Position numbers and translations under genes: made by a program. 64,000 nucleotides of DNA from UBA8199 sp035358715. GTDB lineage: Bacteria > Verrucomicrobiota > Verrucomicrobiia > Limisphaerales > UBA8199. Shown piece after piece: positions 1-8,968 of this stretch. The stretch's first letter is position 1, and every line of letters starts with the position of its first letter. The notes below the pieces were generated by a model that did not search any database, was not told where the DNA came from, and worked only from the letters and a program-made list of their open reading frames with translations. The stretch is from contig DAOPPX010000007.1 of NCBI GenBank assembly GCA_035358715.1, positions 1-64,000 of the forward strand. Direction: 5' to 3'.

Positions 1-443
1 CAGGTTCTATGTCATCCAGGGCCGTGAGTCCAGCAGAAAATGTCCAAACTCCAGACCTCTAACCCCGGGTTAGAGGTACTACGGTAGCGGGACGGGGGGC
101 GGACGATGAGCGGAGGGTGGGGCGCGGGGGTAGAGAATGGGCGGAAGTGCCGTGCGGACAGGCGGTTACCGCGGTTCGGGGCGCAGGGGCGCGGATAGGT
201 TCCCCGCGGGGCCTGGCTGGCTTGGGCTGGGGGGAGGCGTCCGGGCCCAGGAGTCCGGGCCGCAGCCCGCTTTCGAGGTGCCGGGAACCGTTGCCGCAGG
301 CCCCCCAAGCCTTGGGAAGTTGCCAGAAACTGAGATGCCCATTCCCGAAAATAGTTGAAGATTTTTCTTGCATCCTTCGGCAGTTTCCGTCAAACTCGTG
401 CATAGTTTGAACTAACCCGTTAGTTTAGCATTTACGTAACGAT
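1..443. other. Region upstream of the PEP-CTERM gene, no gene recognised
   Basis: The first 360 bases are very GC-rich and contain only short overlapping open frames with no family resemblance. The last 90 bases are more AT-rich and form the leader of the PEP-CTERM gene. I see nothing else I can support here. Confidence 0.5.
410..425. promoter_or_regulatory. Short inverted repeat in the PEP-CTERM leader
   Basis: AACTAA and TTAGTT arms are separated by four bases (CCCG), about 20 bp before the start codon at 444. The symmetry and the position suggest an operator or a leader hairpin. No cognate regulator is known, so the role is inferred. Confidence 0.3.
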
Positions 444-1202
444 ATGAAAAGACTGCTCATCGGAACCATAACAACCTTGGCGTTCGCCCAGTTTTCGTGG
501 GCGAGCATTATCTTCGATAACTTCAACGTAGACGAGGGACACTTCGGATTTGACCCGAATTTCTCGTCCACATCGGTCGGTGACGACGACGCCTCTATCG
601 CAGACTATATGACGACTGGTGGCCCCTTTGAAGGCGCCGGCTATCAGCAATTGACCCTCATTCACGACGCGGGCACTACTCCTCTCCGGATTCGCCACCT
701 TTCCGGCGGGCCTCCATATAACTCGACGACTGGTGGGGCCCCCACAGGCAACGCAGGATTTTCCTTTACGACTAGCGGAGGAACGGACGGCTGGATCGGA
801 TTCTATCTGAGAACCACCGCCACTGGTTGGCAGACGTCGCTGAACCTGGATCAACCAGGGAATACGGGTGCTTTAATGAAGGGTTCTACAAGCGTGCCAA
901 TAATAGCCGACGGTCAGTGGCACCTTTATGAGTGGGACTTGGATAACACCGCTGCGTGGGGGTCAGTCCCTGGGATCGGTGGAGCTTCCACCCTTGTAGA
1001 CGCAACGTACACGATTGATTCCGTTTATTTTCGAGATATGGATGGCACCCCTGGTCCCACCGCCGTCATTGATTTCGACTTCGTCGCCAAGAGCGACACG
1101 GGCTCAATCGCCGCTTTGGTGCCTGAGCCGTCCACGTTTGCGCTCAGTCTGCTCGGTGGCTTCGGCCTTCTGATCGCCTCACGCCGCCGCCACACTGCCT
1201 AG
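444..1202 (+). CDS. PEP-CTERM sorting-domain protein
   Basis: A secreted 252-residue protein. An N-terminal signal peptide (MKRLLIG..., hydrophobic to about residue 20, cleavage near SWA) is followed by a beta-rich, Gly/Thr/Asp-rich body without a recognised enzyme motif. The C-terminus is a textbook exosortase signal: VPEPSTFALS, a hydrophobic helix and a basic RRRH tail. Proteins of this class are exported, held in the membrane by the C-terminal helix and cleaved by exosortase, usually as matrix or surface components. The gene stands alone and is followed at once by a strong hairpin. The family assignment is secure; the specific role is unknown. Confidence 0.9.
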   Translation: MKRLLIGTITTLAFAQFSWASIIFDNFNVDEGHFGFDPNFSSTSVGDDDASIADYMTTGGPFEGAGYQQLTLIHDAGTTPLRIRHLSGGPPYNSTTGGAPTGNAGFSFTTSGGTDGWIGFYLRTTATGWQTSLNLDQPGNTGALMKGSTSVPIIADGQWHLYEWDLDNTAAWGSVPGIGGASTLVDATYTIDSVYFRDMDGTPGPTAVIDFDFVAKSDTGSIAALVPEPSTFALSLLGGFGLLIASRRRHTA

Positions 1203-1223
1203 CCAGCGCGCTTCCGATACGAC

Positions 1224-1249
1224 AAGGGCCGCCAGCGATGGCGGCCCTT
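1224..1249 (+). terminator. Hairpin terminator after the PEP-CTERM gene
   Basis: A perfect 10-bp stem (AAGGGCCGCC / GGCGGCCCTT) with a six-base loop, 22 bp after the stop codon. There is only a short T-run inside the stem end, so it could be a terminator or an mRNA-end stabilising hairpin. It may also serve the converging gene that ends at 1350. Confidence 0.6.
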
Positions 1250-1349
1250 GCGCCGTACAGGCGAGGACTCCGGGAACCACGAAGGCGCCAGGATTGGTCC
1301 CCTGCCAGTTACACCGCATCGGTGGTTTTCAAAGCCCGGCGCGGGGCCC

Positions 1350-3827
1350 TTACTCGGCAAACTGCGCTAACAACCACCGGCATGCGATCACCTTCTCGAC
1401 CAGGTCCAATGGCAGGTAGAAGTACTGGCACGAGGGTTCAAAGCCGATCCGCGAATCCTGCCGTGCAAGGGTGAAGAGCTGGCGTGCCAAACCGATCTCG
1501 GACTCGAGGCAGCGCACGGCTTCAACCCGCAGGCGGCGGCGCTCTTCAGCCGGCATGGCTGCCGGGGCGCGGGCGAGCGCGTCGCGGGCGAGAATGAAGC
1601 GCGCCTGGTTGGCAACGGACTCGAAATGAATGGCCGCGGCCTGAGCCAGTCTAAGATCCGCCTGGGCTTCGCCGCGCCGGCCTGCGGGCGACTTCTCCAC
1701 CGCCAGCCGCAGTTCGGCAATGCCAGGCTGCCAGCCCGCAACGATCTTCTCGAACTGCGCCGCGAACACCTCCGGAGGGTAAGGCCCGCGCCAGCCATCC
1801 AGATCGTCGTAGGGAATCCCCCACATAGTCGCCTTGTAGCCGGTCTTTGCGGGATAAAGCGCGTTCGCGGGACCGCACTGGACCGGAGAGGTGTAAACCA
1901 CGCTGACATGAAATGGATACTGGCGAAAGGCATCGCTCATCAGGGTCCACGCCTTGCGGGCATGAGGGGCGCCGGCGGCGCCAAACCGCTCCCGCGCCAG
2001 CGCATCCAAGACCGTATCGGGTTCTGGGGCATCGGCGGGGGTCAACCGCTCCGCAAGCCGCAGGTTGGGCGAAGGATACCCGCCCATGGTCCAGCCGATC
2101 AGCATGGCATCCAGCCTCGTCGCTGAGGTCAGCTTGTGGCAATGCTCCGCCACAAGGTCCATCACCGGGAGGTAGGGCAGGCTGGCGATTTCGCATGTGT
2201 TGTTGAATTGAATCTCCGTCCCCGTCTTCAGCCCGGCTTGTTGAGCCGCCTGCCAGTGCGCAAGCGCGCGAGGACCCGGACCGACCGACGAGATGGAGTA
2301 CTCCCCCACCGTGCTTTTGACGCCGCCGCGCTCGATTGGCAGGCTCCATTCACTAACCGACATCAGCCAGACCGATTTCGGCAGGCGCGCAATGATGTCC
2401 GGCGCGCTGCCATGCCCCCTCCAACCCCAGTCAGACAGGAGCACGGCGGCCCCCGCGTTGCCGCGATGAACTCCCGCTTCGATCACCGCCGCGACCTCGG
2501 AGATAATGTCCGCGTCGCTGCGTGCCTTGCAGCGTTCGCACGACCGCCAGTCGCCGTGCGAAGCGCAACTGGTCAGGTTCTCCGACGCCGTGATCGCGTA
2601 AACGCCCCCCAGGCCGGGCACCTGCTCGAAGATGAAAGCCAGCGCGTCCTCCATCCACTGGCGCACCGCCGGCTGCGACGTGCATAGCGCGATGGATTCG
2701 CCTTCCCGCACGCCGGCCAGCGCGGGACGAGTCTTGAAGAACGCCGCGGGCATCGCCCGGGGCTCATTCAGGTAGAGATAGACACCCATTCCGTGCCTCC
2801 GCGCCCGTTTCACCAGGGCCCGGAGGTTGGACAAGCGCCGTTCGTGGCCGGCGCCAAACTCGAGAAACGTCTTGCCGCCGGGCGCAAGGTCGCGCAGGAC
2901 GACGTGCAGCCAGACGCCGTTGATCCCGGCCGCGGACAGGCGCTCCAACAACCCGTCCGGATAGGGGTCCAGCCTCGGGTTCAACAGCGGATCGCCATAC
3001 AAGGCGACGTAGGAATAGACCAACCGCAAGGAGCCCCGCCCATCGGCCACAGGCTTCCGCGAGGATGAGCGCGCCGGCGTGCTAAGCTGCCGGACGAAGT
3101 CGAAACGGGGTTCAGCCGGGCGTCGAATCTCCTCGCCAAAATCTGCCTCAACCACGCGGCGAATCTCGGCAGCGCGGCGCCGTGCCGCTTCGTCCGGCGG
3201 ACGGTAGCGAAGGGGTTCACACCTGGGTTTCAGCCGGCCCAGCTTGATCCACAAGAAATCCTCCTCGCGCAGCATGAAGGCCAGACGCTCCGGCGTCATC
3301 TCCAGAAGCTCCAGCAGTTGTTCGTATGGCAGGAGATGCCAGTTTCGCCGTATGAGGGTGATGTAGCCTCTCTCCCTCAGCTCGCGGGGCACTTTGGCGC
3401 CGGGCGGCAGTCCCATGGACGCTGCCAGCGCTGTGATTTCCCGCTCCGAAGCCCCCGCGATCTTCGCCAGCTTTGCCGGCTCGACGGCTTGCCAGTTCCG
3501 CCATACGAACTCGTGGACGCGGTCGGGGAAATGGCCGCTCCCAAGCGCGGCCGGCGCGTCTCCTTCCGGGAGCACCCCATCCGCGCCAAAGGCGCTGCTC
3601 GCACAACACAGAACCACAAGGAACGTCCGGGCGAGTGAATAGAGGAAGTCGCTGGGTGAAAGGGAGAATCGTGCTTCGTCAATAAACACGCGGACAGACT
3701 GCACCGAATCGTTTGGCGCATCAAGCCGCGATCCTCGGGCCTGTGTCGGCGCCATGAAACCCCAGGCGTTGTCCGGTTGGCCCGAGTAGAACGGCGTCGC
3801 GTCGGAGCAGTGGTGCAGAAGGGTCAC
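1350..3827 (-). CDS. Secreted glycoside-hydrolase-like protein, function unassigned
   Basis: An 825-codon frame. The first roughly 60 residues look non-natural. A clear signal-peptide-like segment (FLYSLARTFLVVLCCASSAFGA) begins near residue 61, so the real start is probably internal, for example the GTG at 3689; no ribosome site settles it. The mature protein has a helical N-terminal region and then alternating strand/helix segments resembling a TIM-barrel hydrolase (for example GINGVWLHVV, GMGVYLYLNEP, LLSDWGWRG), with an Arg-rich helical C-terminal region. It lies 25 bp downstream of the GH5-like gene on the same strand, which suggests joint expression in extracellular polysaccharide breakdown. 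I cannot name a GH family, and catalytic residues are not identifiable by eye. Confidence 0.6.
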   Translation of the reverse strand: MTLLHHCSDATPFYSGQPDNAWGFMAPTQARGSRLDAPNDSVQSVRVFIDEARFSLSPSDFLYSLARTFLVVLCCASSAFGADGVLPEGDAPAALGSGHFPDRVHEFVWRNWQAVEPAKLAKIAGASEREITALAASMGLPPGAKVPRELRERGYITLIRRNWHLLPYEQLLELLEMTPERLAFMLREEDFLWIKLGRLKPRCEPLRYRPPDEAARRRAAEIRRVVEADFGEEIRRPAEPRFDFVRQLSTPARSSSRKPVADGRGSLRLVYSYVALYGDPLLNPRLDPYPDGLLERLSAAGINGVWLHVVLRDLAPGGKTFLEFGAGHERRLSNLRALVKRARRHGMGVYLYLNEPRAMPAAFFKTRPALAGVREGESIALCTSQPAVRQWMEDALAFIFEQVPGLGGVYAITASENLTSCASHGDWRSCERCKARSDADIISEVAAVIEAGVHRGNAGAAVLLSDWGWRGHGSAPDIIARLPKSVWLMSVSEWSLPIERGGVKSTVGEYSISSVGPGPRALAHWQAAQQAGLKTGTEIQFNNTCEIASLPYLPVMDLVAEHCHKLTSATRLDAMLIGWTMGGYPSPNLRLAERLTPADAPEPDTVLDALARERFGAAGAPHARKAWTLMSDAFRQYPFHVSVVYTSPVQCGPANALYPAKTGYKATMWGIPYDDLDGWRGPYPPEVFAAQFEKIVAGWQPGIAELRLAVEKSPAGRRGEAQADLRLAQAAAIHFESVANQARFILARDALARAPAAMPAEERRRLRVEAVRCLESEIGLARQLFTLARQDSRIGFEPSCQYFYLPLDLVEKVIACRWLLAQFAE

Positions 3828-3852
3828 GCTGCAGGCGATGCCGCAGCGGCTC

Positions 3853-5016
3853 CTAGGGCTTCATTTCCTGGAAAAGCTTCAGCCATGCCGCCATGAAGGC
3901 CTCGCCCATGCCGGTTGAACGGGCAAGTTCCGCCGGCGTCTGGCCCCAGTAGAAACCGATCCAGCCGGCAGCATGTTCCCGGGATCTCTCCAGGAATTGC
4001 CGCAGGTCCGCGCTGCTGCAGTGCAGCAGGAAAGTCTCTTCGATGACCACCGGCTTGCCGGCCTGGAAGCCCTGCAACAGCGTCAGTTCCTCCTCGATCT
4101 GGCCCGCCTTGGGATACAGGTGCACGCAGATGAAGTCCAGGTGCGGGGCGATTGTCCGGGGCACGAAGCCCGACGCCCCCGCGGAGCCTTCCAGGCTGTT
4201 GGGCAGCAAGCCCACGGTAATCAGGTGCTTCGGGTCGTGTTTGCGAATGGCGTCGGCGAGTCGGGCAACCCAGCGACGCGCAATCTCGGGCCGCGGGCGG
4301 CCGGCCTGATCCAGCGAGATGAACTGGCAATAGGTGAACCCGCCCAGCTCGCCGGTGAGCCAGTCGCCGGGCGTTCGTGTTCCCGCAGGCACGATTGGCT
4401 CGTTCATCAGGTCGTAACAGAAGATGGCCGGACTTTTCGCGCACCGCCTGGCCACCGCTTCCCAGAAGCGCGCCTGGGCTTGCCAGCGGCCGGCTTCCGG
4501 CAGGGAATTATACCAGGCAGGAACGTCCTGCTTGCGGTAGCATGCCAGCCCCGTAAGGTCGAGATAGAGTCCGGTGTCCCCCGCCAGCTTGACAAGCCGG
4601 CCAAGGCGTTCGAGCGACTTCTTATTGGGCCGGTCCGGCGCCTCCATGAACCGGGCGAATTGAAGGTGAACTCGCACCACGTTGGCGCCGAGTTGCTTCA
4701 TCTCGCGGAAATCCTCCTCCACGGTCGGCCATTCAGTCTCCCAGTAGTCCTCCAGAAGCCGCATCTTGTAATCGCGGTCGTAGTTGAACCCCCACGGGAT
4801 GAACTTCCGACCCGAGGCTTCCGACACGAAGCCACGCTTATCCCTGGAAACCTTGATCCACTCCAGAGTGATCGGCGCGTCGCCATTCGGCAGGACGAGG
4901 GATTCGAATTTGCGCGCCGGGTCGGGCGCAGCCGGAGGCTTGGCCTGCGCCCCCAGGCCGGCACACTGCGCCAGCAGAAAGACCCCCGCCAAGACAATTG
5001 TAACTCTGTTGAGCAC
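3853..5016 (-). CDS. Secreted GH5-like (cellulase superfamily) glycoside hydrolase
   Basis: A 387-residue protein with an N-terminal hydrophobic export signal (residues 5-25). The barrel shows the retaining clan GH-A layout: GANVVRVHLQF on an early strand, the acid/base Glu206 in DLMNEP at the end of strand 4, and a candidate nucleophile Glu at 326/327 in VVIEET. HLITVGLLPN and DFICVHLYP fit strands 5-6. The length is typical of a single-domain GH5 or related enzyme. It should hydrolyse a beta-linked polysaccharide or glycoside outside the cytoplasm; the substrate cannot be told. First gene of a two-gene unit with the GH-like gene downstream. Confidence 0.75.
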   Translation of the reverse strand: MLNRVTIVLAGVFLLAQCAGLGAQAKPPAAPDPARKFESLVLPNGDAPITLEWIKVSRDKRGFVSEASGRKFIPWGFNYDRDYKMRLLEDYWETEWPTVEEDFREMKQLGANVVRVHLQFARFMEAPDRPNKKSLERLGRLVKLAGDTGLYLDLTGLACYRKQDVPAWYNSLPEAGRWQAQARFWEAVARRCAKSPAIFCYDLMNEPIVPAGTRTPGDWLTGELGGFTYCQFISLDQAGRPRPEIARRWVARLADAIRKHDPKHLITVGLLPNSLEGSAGASGFVPRTIAPHLDFICVHLYPKAGQIEEELTLLQGFQAGKPVVIEETFLLHCSSADLRQFLERSREHAAGWIGFYWGQTPAELARSTGMGEAFMAAWLKLFQEMKP

Positions 5017-5031
5017 GCTCGCTTAGTGCGC

Positions 5032-5514
5032 TCAGCCCGGAGGCTGCGCGGCAAACAACTCGGCAATGGTCAGTTGGAACTCCGGCAGCAACCGCTCCGT
5101 CAGGAGTTCACGCCCCGCCAGAATGCCTTTGAGCACCAGGCCATATTCGTTGCAGTGATAGACCTCCACGTTATCGTAGCGCGGGTCAATCATCCAGAGA
5201 CGCGGCAACTTCATTTCCTCGTAGATTTGCTTCTTGGTGACGGTATCAGGCTGGTGGTCGTCCGAGCTGACAATCTCGGCGGCGAGCCACAGTTTGCCTG
5301 TGGCGGTGGCCACCAGGGCCAGGTCGGGGCACACAGTGTGTCTGGGGGAAAGCCGCACGCCGGCGCGGGGCGCCAGCAGCCGCGTGCCGGCGAAGTTTGC
5401 CACGCTGGCGCGCACCCATTGGTGCAGGCGGGCACAGATGATCTCGTGCCGCGCGCCGGGCGCCCGCCGCGCCAGGGGCGAGCCGTTGAGTATTTCGGCA
5501 TACGTCGCGCTCAT
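5032..5514 (-). CDS. Uma2 (DUF820) family putative endonuclease
   Basis: A 160-residue protein matching the Uma2 layout: an N-terminal HEIICARLHQWVRA helix, then the nuclease-like core with CPDLALVA (Pro-Asp), AAEIVSSDD (Glu-x-[VI]-x-S) and a downstream KKQIYEEMKLPRLWMIDP segment. This is the PD-(D/E)XK-like pattern of Uma2. These proteins are abundant in Verrucomicrobiota, Cyanobacteria and Chloroflexi and their biological role is unknown. The ATG overlaps the uvrA stop (ATGA), so it is translationally coupled to uvrA, which is unusual company for this family. Confidence 0.85.
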   Translation of the reverse strand: MSATYAEILNGSPLARRAPGARHEIICARLHQWVRASVANFAGTRLLAPRAGVRLSPRHTVCPDLALVATATGKLWLAAEIVSSDDHQPDTVTKKQIYEEMKLPRLWMIDPRYDNVEVYHCNEYGLVLKGILAGRELLTERLLPEFQLTIAELFAAQPPG

Positions 5515-8291
5515 GCCTGGGCGAGCACCCTACGCAGAAACCAGCCGGTATGCGAGCGTTTGTTGCGAGCCACCTGTTCCGGCGTGCCGGTCGCAACGAC
5601 GCGCCCGCCGCCCTCCCCGCCTTCGGGCCCGAGATCAATCACCCAATCGGCTTCGGCGATGAGGTCGAGGTTATGCTCGATGACAATGACTGAATGGCCG
5701 GCATCCACCAAACGCTGCAACACCTCCACCAACCGCTGCACGTCAGCCATGTGCAAGCCGATGGTCGGCTCCTCCAGAATGAACAGGTTCCGCGGGCGCC
5801 GGCGTTCAAGCGCCCCGGGCTCCTTCAGGCCTGACAGCAAATGGCTGACCAGTTTGACACGTTGCGCCTCGCCGCCGCTGAGGGTGGGGCTGGTCTGGCC
5901 CAGCTTGAGATACCCCAGCCCCGTATCGCACAGCGCCTGCAAGGGGCGCTTGATCCTGGGCAGGCTCGCGAAGAACTCCAGCGCCTCTTCCACGGACAGC
6001 TCCAGCGCCGCGGCAACATTCTTGCCATGGTATTCAATGTCGAGCGTCTCGCGATTGAAGCGTGTCCCGCCGCAGACCTCGCAGCGCACGAACGCGGGCG
6101 GCAGGAAGTTCATCTCCAGCTTGATCGTTCCCGCTCCTTCGCATTCCGGGCAGCGGCCCTGCGCGCTGTTGAAGGAGAACCGGCTCGGCGAATAGCCCCG
6201 CAGGCGTGCTTCGGGCACCTGCGCGAACAACTGGCGGATGTCGTCAAAGAAGCCCACATAGGTGGCCGGGATCGAGCGTGGGGTGCGGCCGATGGGCGAC
6301 TGGTCAACTTCATAGACGGCCTGCAGAGATTGTCCGCCGCTGATCCTGGCAGGCGGAGGCGTGTGGCGGGATTGCAGTGCGGGAAGCAGGCATTCGCGGA
6401 CCAGCGTGCTCTTGCCCGAGCCGCTCACCCCGGTCACCACCACCAGCCGCCCCAGGGGAAACCGCACTGCCAGATTCTTGAGGTTATTTCGGCTCGCACC
6501 ACTCAGCACCAGCCACTCCCCCGTGTCCTCCGCCGTAGCCGCCGACGTCAGTCGGCGCTGTTTCTCCGCCACCACCCTCCGCTTCCCGCGCGCCGGAAAC
6601 TTCTTAAGCGCCCGCAAACACTTGCCGGTAACCGATTCCGGGTGCCGCATCAACTCGGCCAGTGTGCCCGCGGCCACCACTTCACCGCCGTGCACGCCCG
6701 GGCCGGGCCCCAGGTCAATGATGTAGTCCGCCCGCCGCATGGTGGCCTCGTCATGCTCCACCACCAGCACCGAATTGCCGCGGGCCTTGAGCCTGTCCAG
6801 CGCCGCCAGCAGTTGCTCGTTATCGCGCGCGTGCAGGCCAATGGTGGGCTCATCAAGGATATAGAGCACGCCGCTCAGGTTGGATCCCAATTGCGCCGCC
6901 AGCCGGATGCGCTGCGCCTCGCCGCCCGAAAGCGTCGGCACGCCCCGCCCAAGCTGCAAGTAGTCCAGCCCCACCTCCCGGAGAAACCTCAACCGCTCCC
7001 GGATCTCCGGCAGGATGTCCCGCGCAATCAACGCGGCGCGCGAGGCAAACCTGATGTGCCGGAAGAAATAATCCGCCTCCGCCACCGACATCTGTCCGAA
7101 CGTGTCAATCGTGGGTGCCCTCTTCCACTCCGCACTCCCCAATGCCGGCGCGCTTTTCCACTCCGCACTCCGCACTCCGCACTCCGCACTCCCCAGTCTC
7201 ACCGCCCGCGCCAGCGGATTGAGCCGCGCCCCGCCGCACTCGGGGCAGATCTCCCGTTGTCCCTCCTGCCAACCGTACCACGATTCCTCGATGGCGTCCG
7301 CCCGCGCGCCGCGGTCCACCTCCGGCAGGTAGAACAGCTCCCCAAAGCCCCGGCAGCGCGGGCACCAGCCCTGCGATGAGTTGTAGCTGAAGTTCTTTGG
7401 ATCGAGCGCCTCGAAGGAACGGCCGCATTGCGGGCAGGCGCGCTCGGTCGAATGAACGGTGAGGCGCTGATGATTATCCAGCGCGAACAGCATTCCCTGT
7501 CCCAGTTTGAGTGTTTCGTCAATAAGCGGCTGCCCCCCCAGGTCGGGAGGGCGAGCGTCCTCGCGAGCCCCATTTGCCGGAGAGACATGTGCTCGCGGGC
7601 ACGCTCGCCCCCCCGGGGGCAGCCGCTTAGCCGCCAGCACCCCGACGACAATCTCCACGTCGTGCTCGCGAAAGCGGTCCAGGCGCAGTCGCTGGCTGGT
7701 GGGATAGCGCCTCCCATCGGCCCGGACCTCGGCGTAGCCGTGGCTGGCTGCCCATTCGCCTACGTCCGTGTGGAAACCCTTGCGGTTCCTCACCACCGGC
7801 GCCAGCAACACCAGGTCGCCCCGCTGGCGCAGCTCCCGCTGCAGGCGCCGGCCCAGCTCGTCGCGGGTCTGAGCCTCGACCGGCACGCGGCACTCCGGGC
7901 AGAACTGTGTGCCCAGCCGCGCAAAGAGCAGGCGGATGAAGTGATGAACCTCCGTGACCGTGGCCACCGTGCTTTTGCCCCCGCCGCGGCTGATGCGCTG
8001 CTCGATGCTCACCGTGGGCGGGATGCCGGCAATCAGGTCCACGTCCGGACGCGACAACTGCTCCACGAATTGCCGGGCATAGACATTCATCGAGTCGAGG
8101 AACCGCCGTTGCCCCTCCGCAAACAGCAGGTCAAACGCCAGCGTGCTCTTGCCGGAGCCGCTCACGCCGGTGATGACGACAAACCGTCCCCGGGGCACGG
8201 TAAGCGACACATTCTTCAAATTGTGCTCCCGCGCCCCGTGAATCGCGATGGCCGGCTCGCGCCCGCCGAACGGTTCCCGATTATCAAACAC
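5511..8291 (-). CDS. uvrA: UvrA, excinuclease ABC subunit A
   Basis: The ATPase that recognises DNA damage and loads UvrB in nucleotide excision repair, acting in the cytoplasm on DNA. At 926 residues it has near-normal length. It shows two ABC cassettes: Walker A GVSGSGKST at 42-50 and again in the C-terminal half (GVSGSGKSTLVREC), and two LSGGEAQR signatures followed by LDEPTIG / LEEPTIG Walker B boxes. Zinc modules are present (CPQC...CPRC, CPEC...CEVC). Two segments are odd. A palindromic REP-like element is translated in frame near residues 228-248, and a VRSAE-type tandem repeat near residues 364-390. Both lie where sequence tolerance is plausible, and all motifs are kept, so the gene is probably functional. 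Confidence 0.95.
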   Translation of the reverse strand: MFDNREPFGGREPAIAIHGAREHNLKNVSLTVPRGRFVVITGVSGSGKSTLAFDLLFAEGQRRFLDSMNVYARQFVEQLSRPDVDLIAGIPPTVSIEQRISRGGGKSTVATVTEVHHFIRLLFARLGTQFCPECRVPVEAQTRDELGRRLQRELRQRGDLVLLAPVVRNRKGFHTDVGEWAASHGYAEVRADGRRYPTSQRLRLDRFREHDVEIVVGVLAAKRLPPGGRACPRAHVSPANGAREDARPPDLGGQPLIDETLKLGQGMLFALDNHQRLTVHSTERACPQCGRSFEALDPKNFSYNSSQGWCPRCRGFGELFYLPEVDRGARADAIEESWYGWQEGQREICPECGGARLNPLARAVRLGSAECGVRSAEWKSAPALGSAEWKRAPTIDTFGQMSVAEADYFFRHIRFASRAALIARDILPEIRERLRFLREVGLDYLQLGRGVPTLSGGEAQRIRLAAQLGSNLSGVLYILDEPTIGLHARDNEQLLAALDRLKARGNSVLVVEHDEATMRRADYIIDLGPGPGVHGGEVVAAGTLAELMRHPESVTGKCLRALKKFPARGKRRVVAEKQRRLTSAATAEDTGEWLVLSGASRNNLKNLAVRFPLGRLVVVTGVSGSGKSTLVRECLLPALQSRHTPPPARISGGQSLQAVYEVDQSPIGRTPRSIPATYVGFFDDIRQLFAQVPEARLRGYSPSRFSFNSAQGRCPECEGAGTIKLEMNFLPPAFVRCEVCGGTRFNRETLDIEYHGKNVAAALELSVEEALEFFASLPRIKRPLQALCDTGLGYLKLGQTSPTLSGGEAQRVKLVSHLLSGLKEPGALERRRPRNLFILEEPTIGLHMADVQRLVEVLQRLVDAGHSVIVIEHNLDLIAEADWVIDLGPEGGEGGGRVVATGTPEQVARNKRSHTGWFLRRVLAQA
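7126..7194. repeat. ACTCCGC heptamer repeats translated inside uvrA
   Basis: The 7-bp unit ACTCCGC occurs four times in tandem at 7160-7187, followed by a variant ACTCCCC, with an earlier copy and variant at 7127-7140. On the coding strand it reads GCGGAGT and gives the peptide pattern CGVRSAEW. Because 7 is not divisible by 3, frame is kept only for particular copy numbers. The same motif is familiar as a dispersed low-complexity repeat in Verrucomicrobiota. Confidence 0.85.
7549..7610. repeat. REP-like palindromic element inside uvrA
   Basis: Two 20-bp arms, GGGCGAGCGTCCTCGCGAGC at 7549-7568 and the inverted near-copy at 7591-7610, match at about 17 of 20 positions around a 22-bp loop. The element resembles dispersed intergenic palindromes but sits in frame within uvrA, giving about 20 unusual residues. 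Confidence 0.75.
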
Positions 8292-8367
8292 CGCTACTTC
8301 TTATCACACACGCGGCCCGGCGCAAAAAGCCAAAAGCTGAACGCTCTGGGGTCACCTGGCCTTGAAA

Positions 8368-8412
8368 TGGCGCGCCCGCCGCGACTCGAACGCGGGACCC
8401 TCTGCTTAGAAG
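8368..8412 (-). tRNA. 3' half of tRNA-Arg (UCU), probable attachment-site remnant
   Basis: Read on the minus strand from 8412: anticodon loop CTTCTAA (anticodon TCT), 3' anticodon stem GCAGA, variable loop GGGTC, T-stem CCGCG, loop TTCGAGT, stem CGCGG, acceptor strand CGGGCGC, discriminator G and an encoded CCA ending at 8368. The sequence 5' of the loop (AGAGC) cannot pair with the 3' stem, and no D-arm exists. A tRNA kept only from the anticodon loop to CCA is the usual product of integration of a mobile island at a tRNA 3' end. It lies just outside the uvrA start and marks the probable left edge of the accessory region. Confidence 0.8.
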
Positions 8413-8443
8413 GCTCTTAAGCCGTACCAAGAGTGCGATTTGC

Positions 8444-8968
8444 TCAGGAAAATACTGGTTTTTTGGAGCAAGTCAATGCCGCGTATCCAAGCGTATCGGT
8501 GCATTGGCGAAGCAGTGGTATAATGGTGGTATAACGCAGCTTCATTTCTACGTCACTCGGAAACGCAACGGATGTGACGTGAGATTTTGCGGCCGCTGCT
8601 GCTTCCTTGGCCATCGTCGTGAGGTCCCAAGGCCTGCGATCCGAACTGCTGACAAAGCGTTGGAGTAGCCGTCGGTCCTCAGGCCGTGACTTGAGTTTGA
8701 GCGAGTCGCTCTGCCCGCCTACCCAAAACGCGCCGGGTTCGTCGCAGTAAAGTCCCGCGCTCACTGCCTGCACTTCCGGGTGTTCTGCTTGGATGTACTC
8801 CAGCACGTCCTCGTGCTTCACATTGAACGGAAACACCAGCGCTTGCTCCCGGCCGCTCCAAACCAGGATGATGTATTTGGCAAATTCCGGCTGCGCGCGA
8901 ACAACAGTCTTGTGCATACGCCGAGATTTCTGTTTGGCCACCTTCTCAACCCCGGACAGCCCACCCAA
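8444..8968 (-). CDS. Hypothetical protein
   Basis: A frame of up to 174 codons. The first 17 residues are basic and low-information, and an internal ATG at 8917 (MHKTVVRAQPEF) is the more natural start. The body (KYIILVWSG, ALVFPFNVKHEDVLEYI) looks like a genuine small alpha/beta protein, and the C-terminal 20 residues are Cys/Thr-rich and may be aberrant. I recognise no family. It is the first gene inside the proposed island edge. Confidence 0.45.
   Translation of the reverse strand: MGGLSGVEKVAKQKSRRMHKTVVRAQPEFAKYIILVWSGREQALVFPFNVKHEDVLEYIQAEHPEVQAVSAGLYCDEPGAFWVGGQSDSLKLKSRPEDRRLLQRFVSSSDRRPWDLTTMAKEAAAAAKSHVTSVAFPSDVEMKLRYTTIIPLLRQCTDTLGYAALTCSKKPVFS

Noticed and set aside
3973..6195. 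A 740-codon plus-strand open frame
   Set aside because: It runs antisense across the GH5-like, Uma2 and uvrA genes. Its Arg/Leu/Gln-rich composition is that of a high-GC shadow frame.
7126..7194. ACTCCGC repeats considered as a CRISPR or integron site
   Set aside because: Tandem 7-mers inside an intact uvrA frame; no spacer structure.
5841..7379. A 512-codon plus-strand open frame
   Set aside because: Antisense shadow of uvrA, with no family features.
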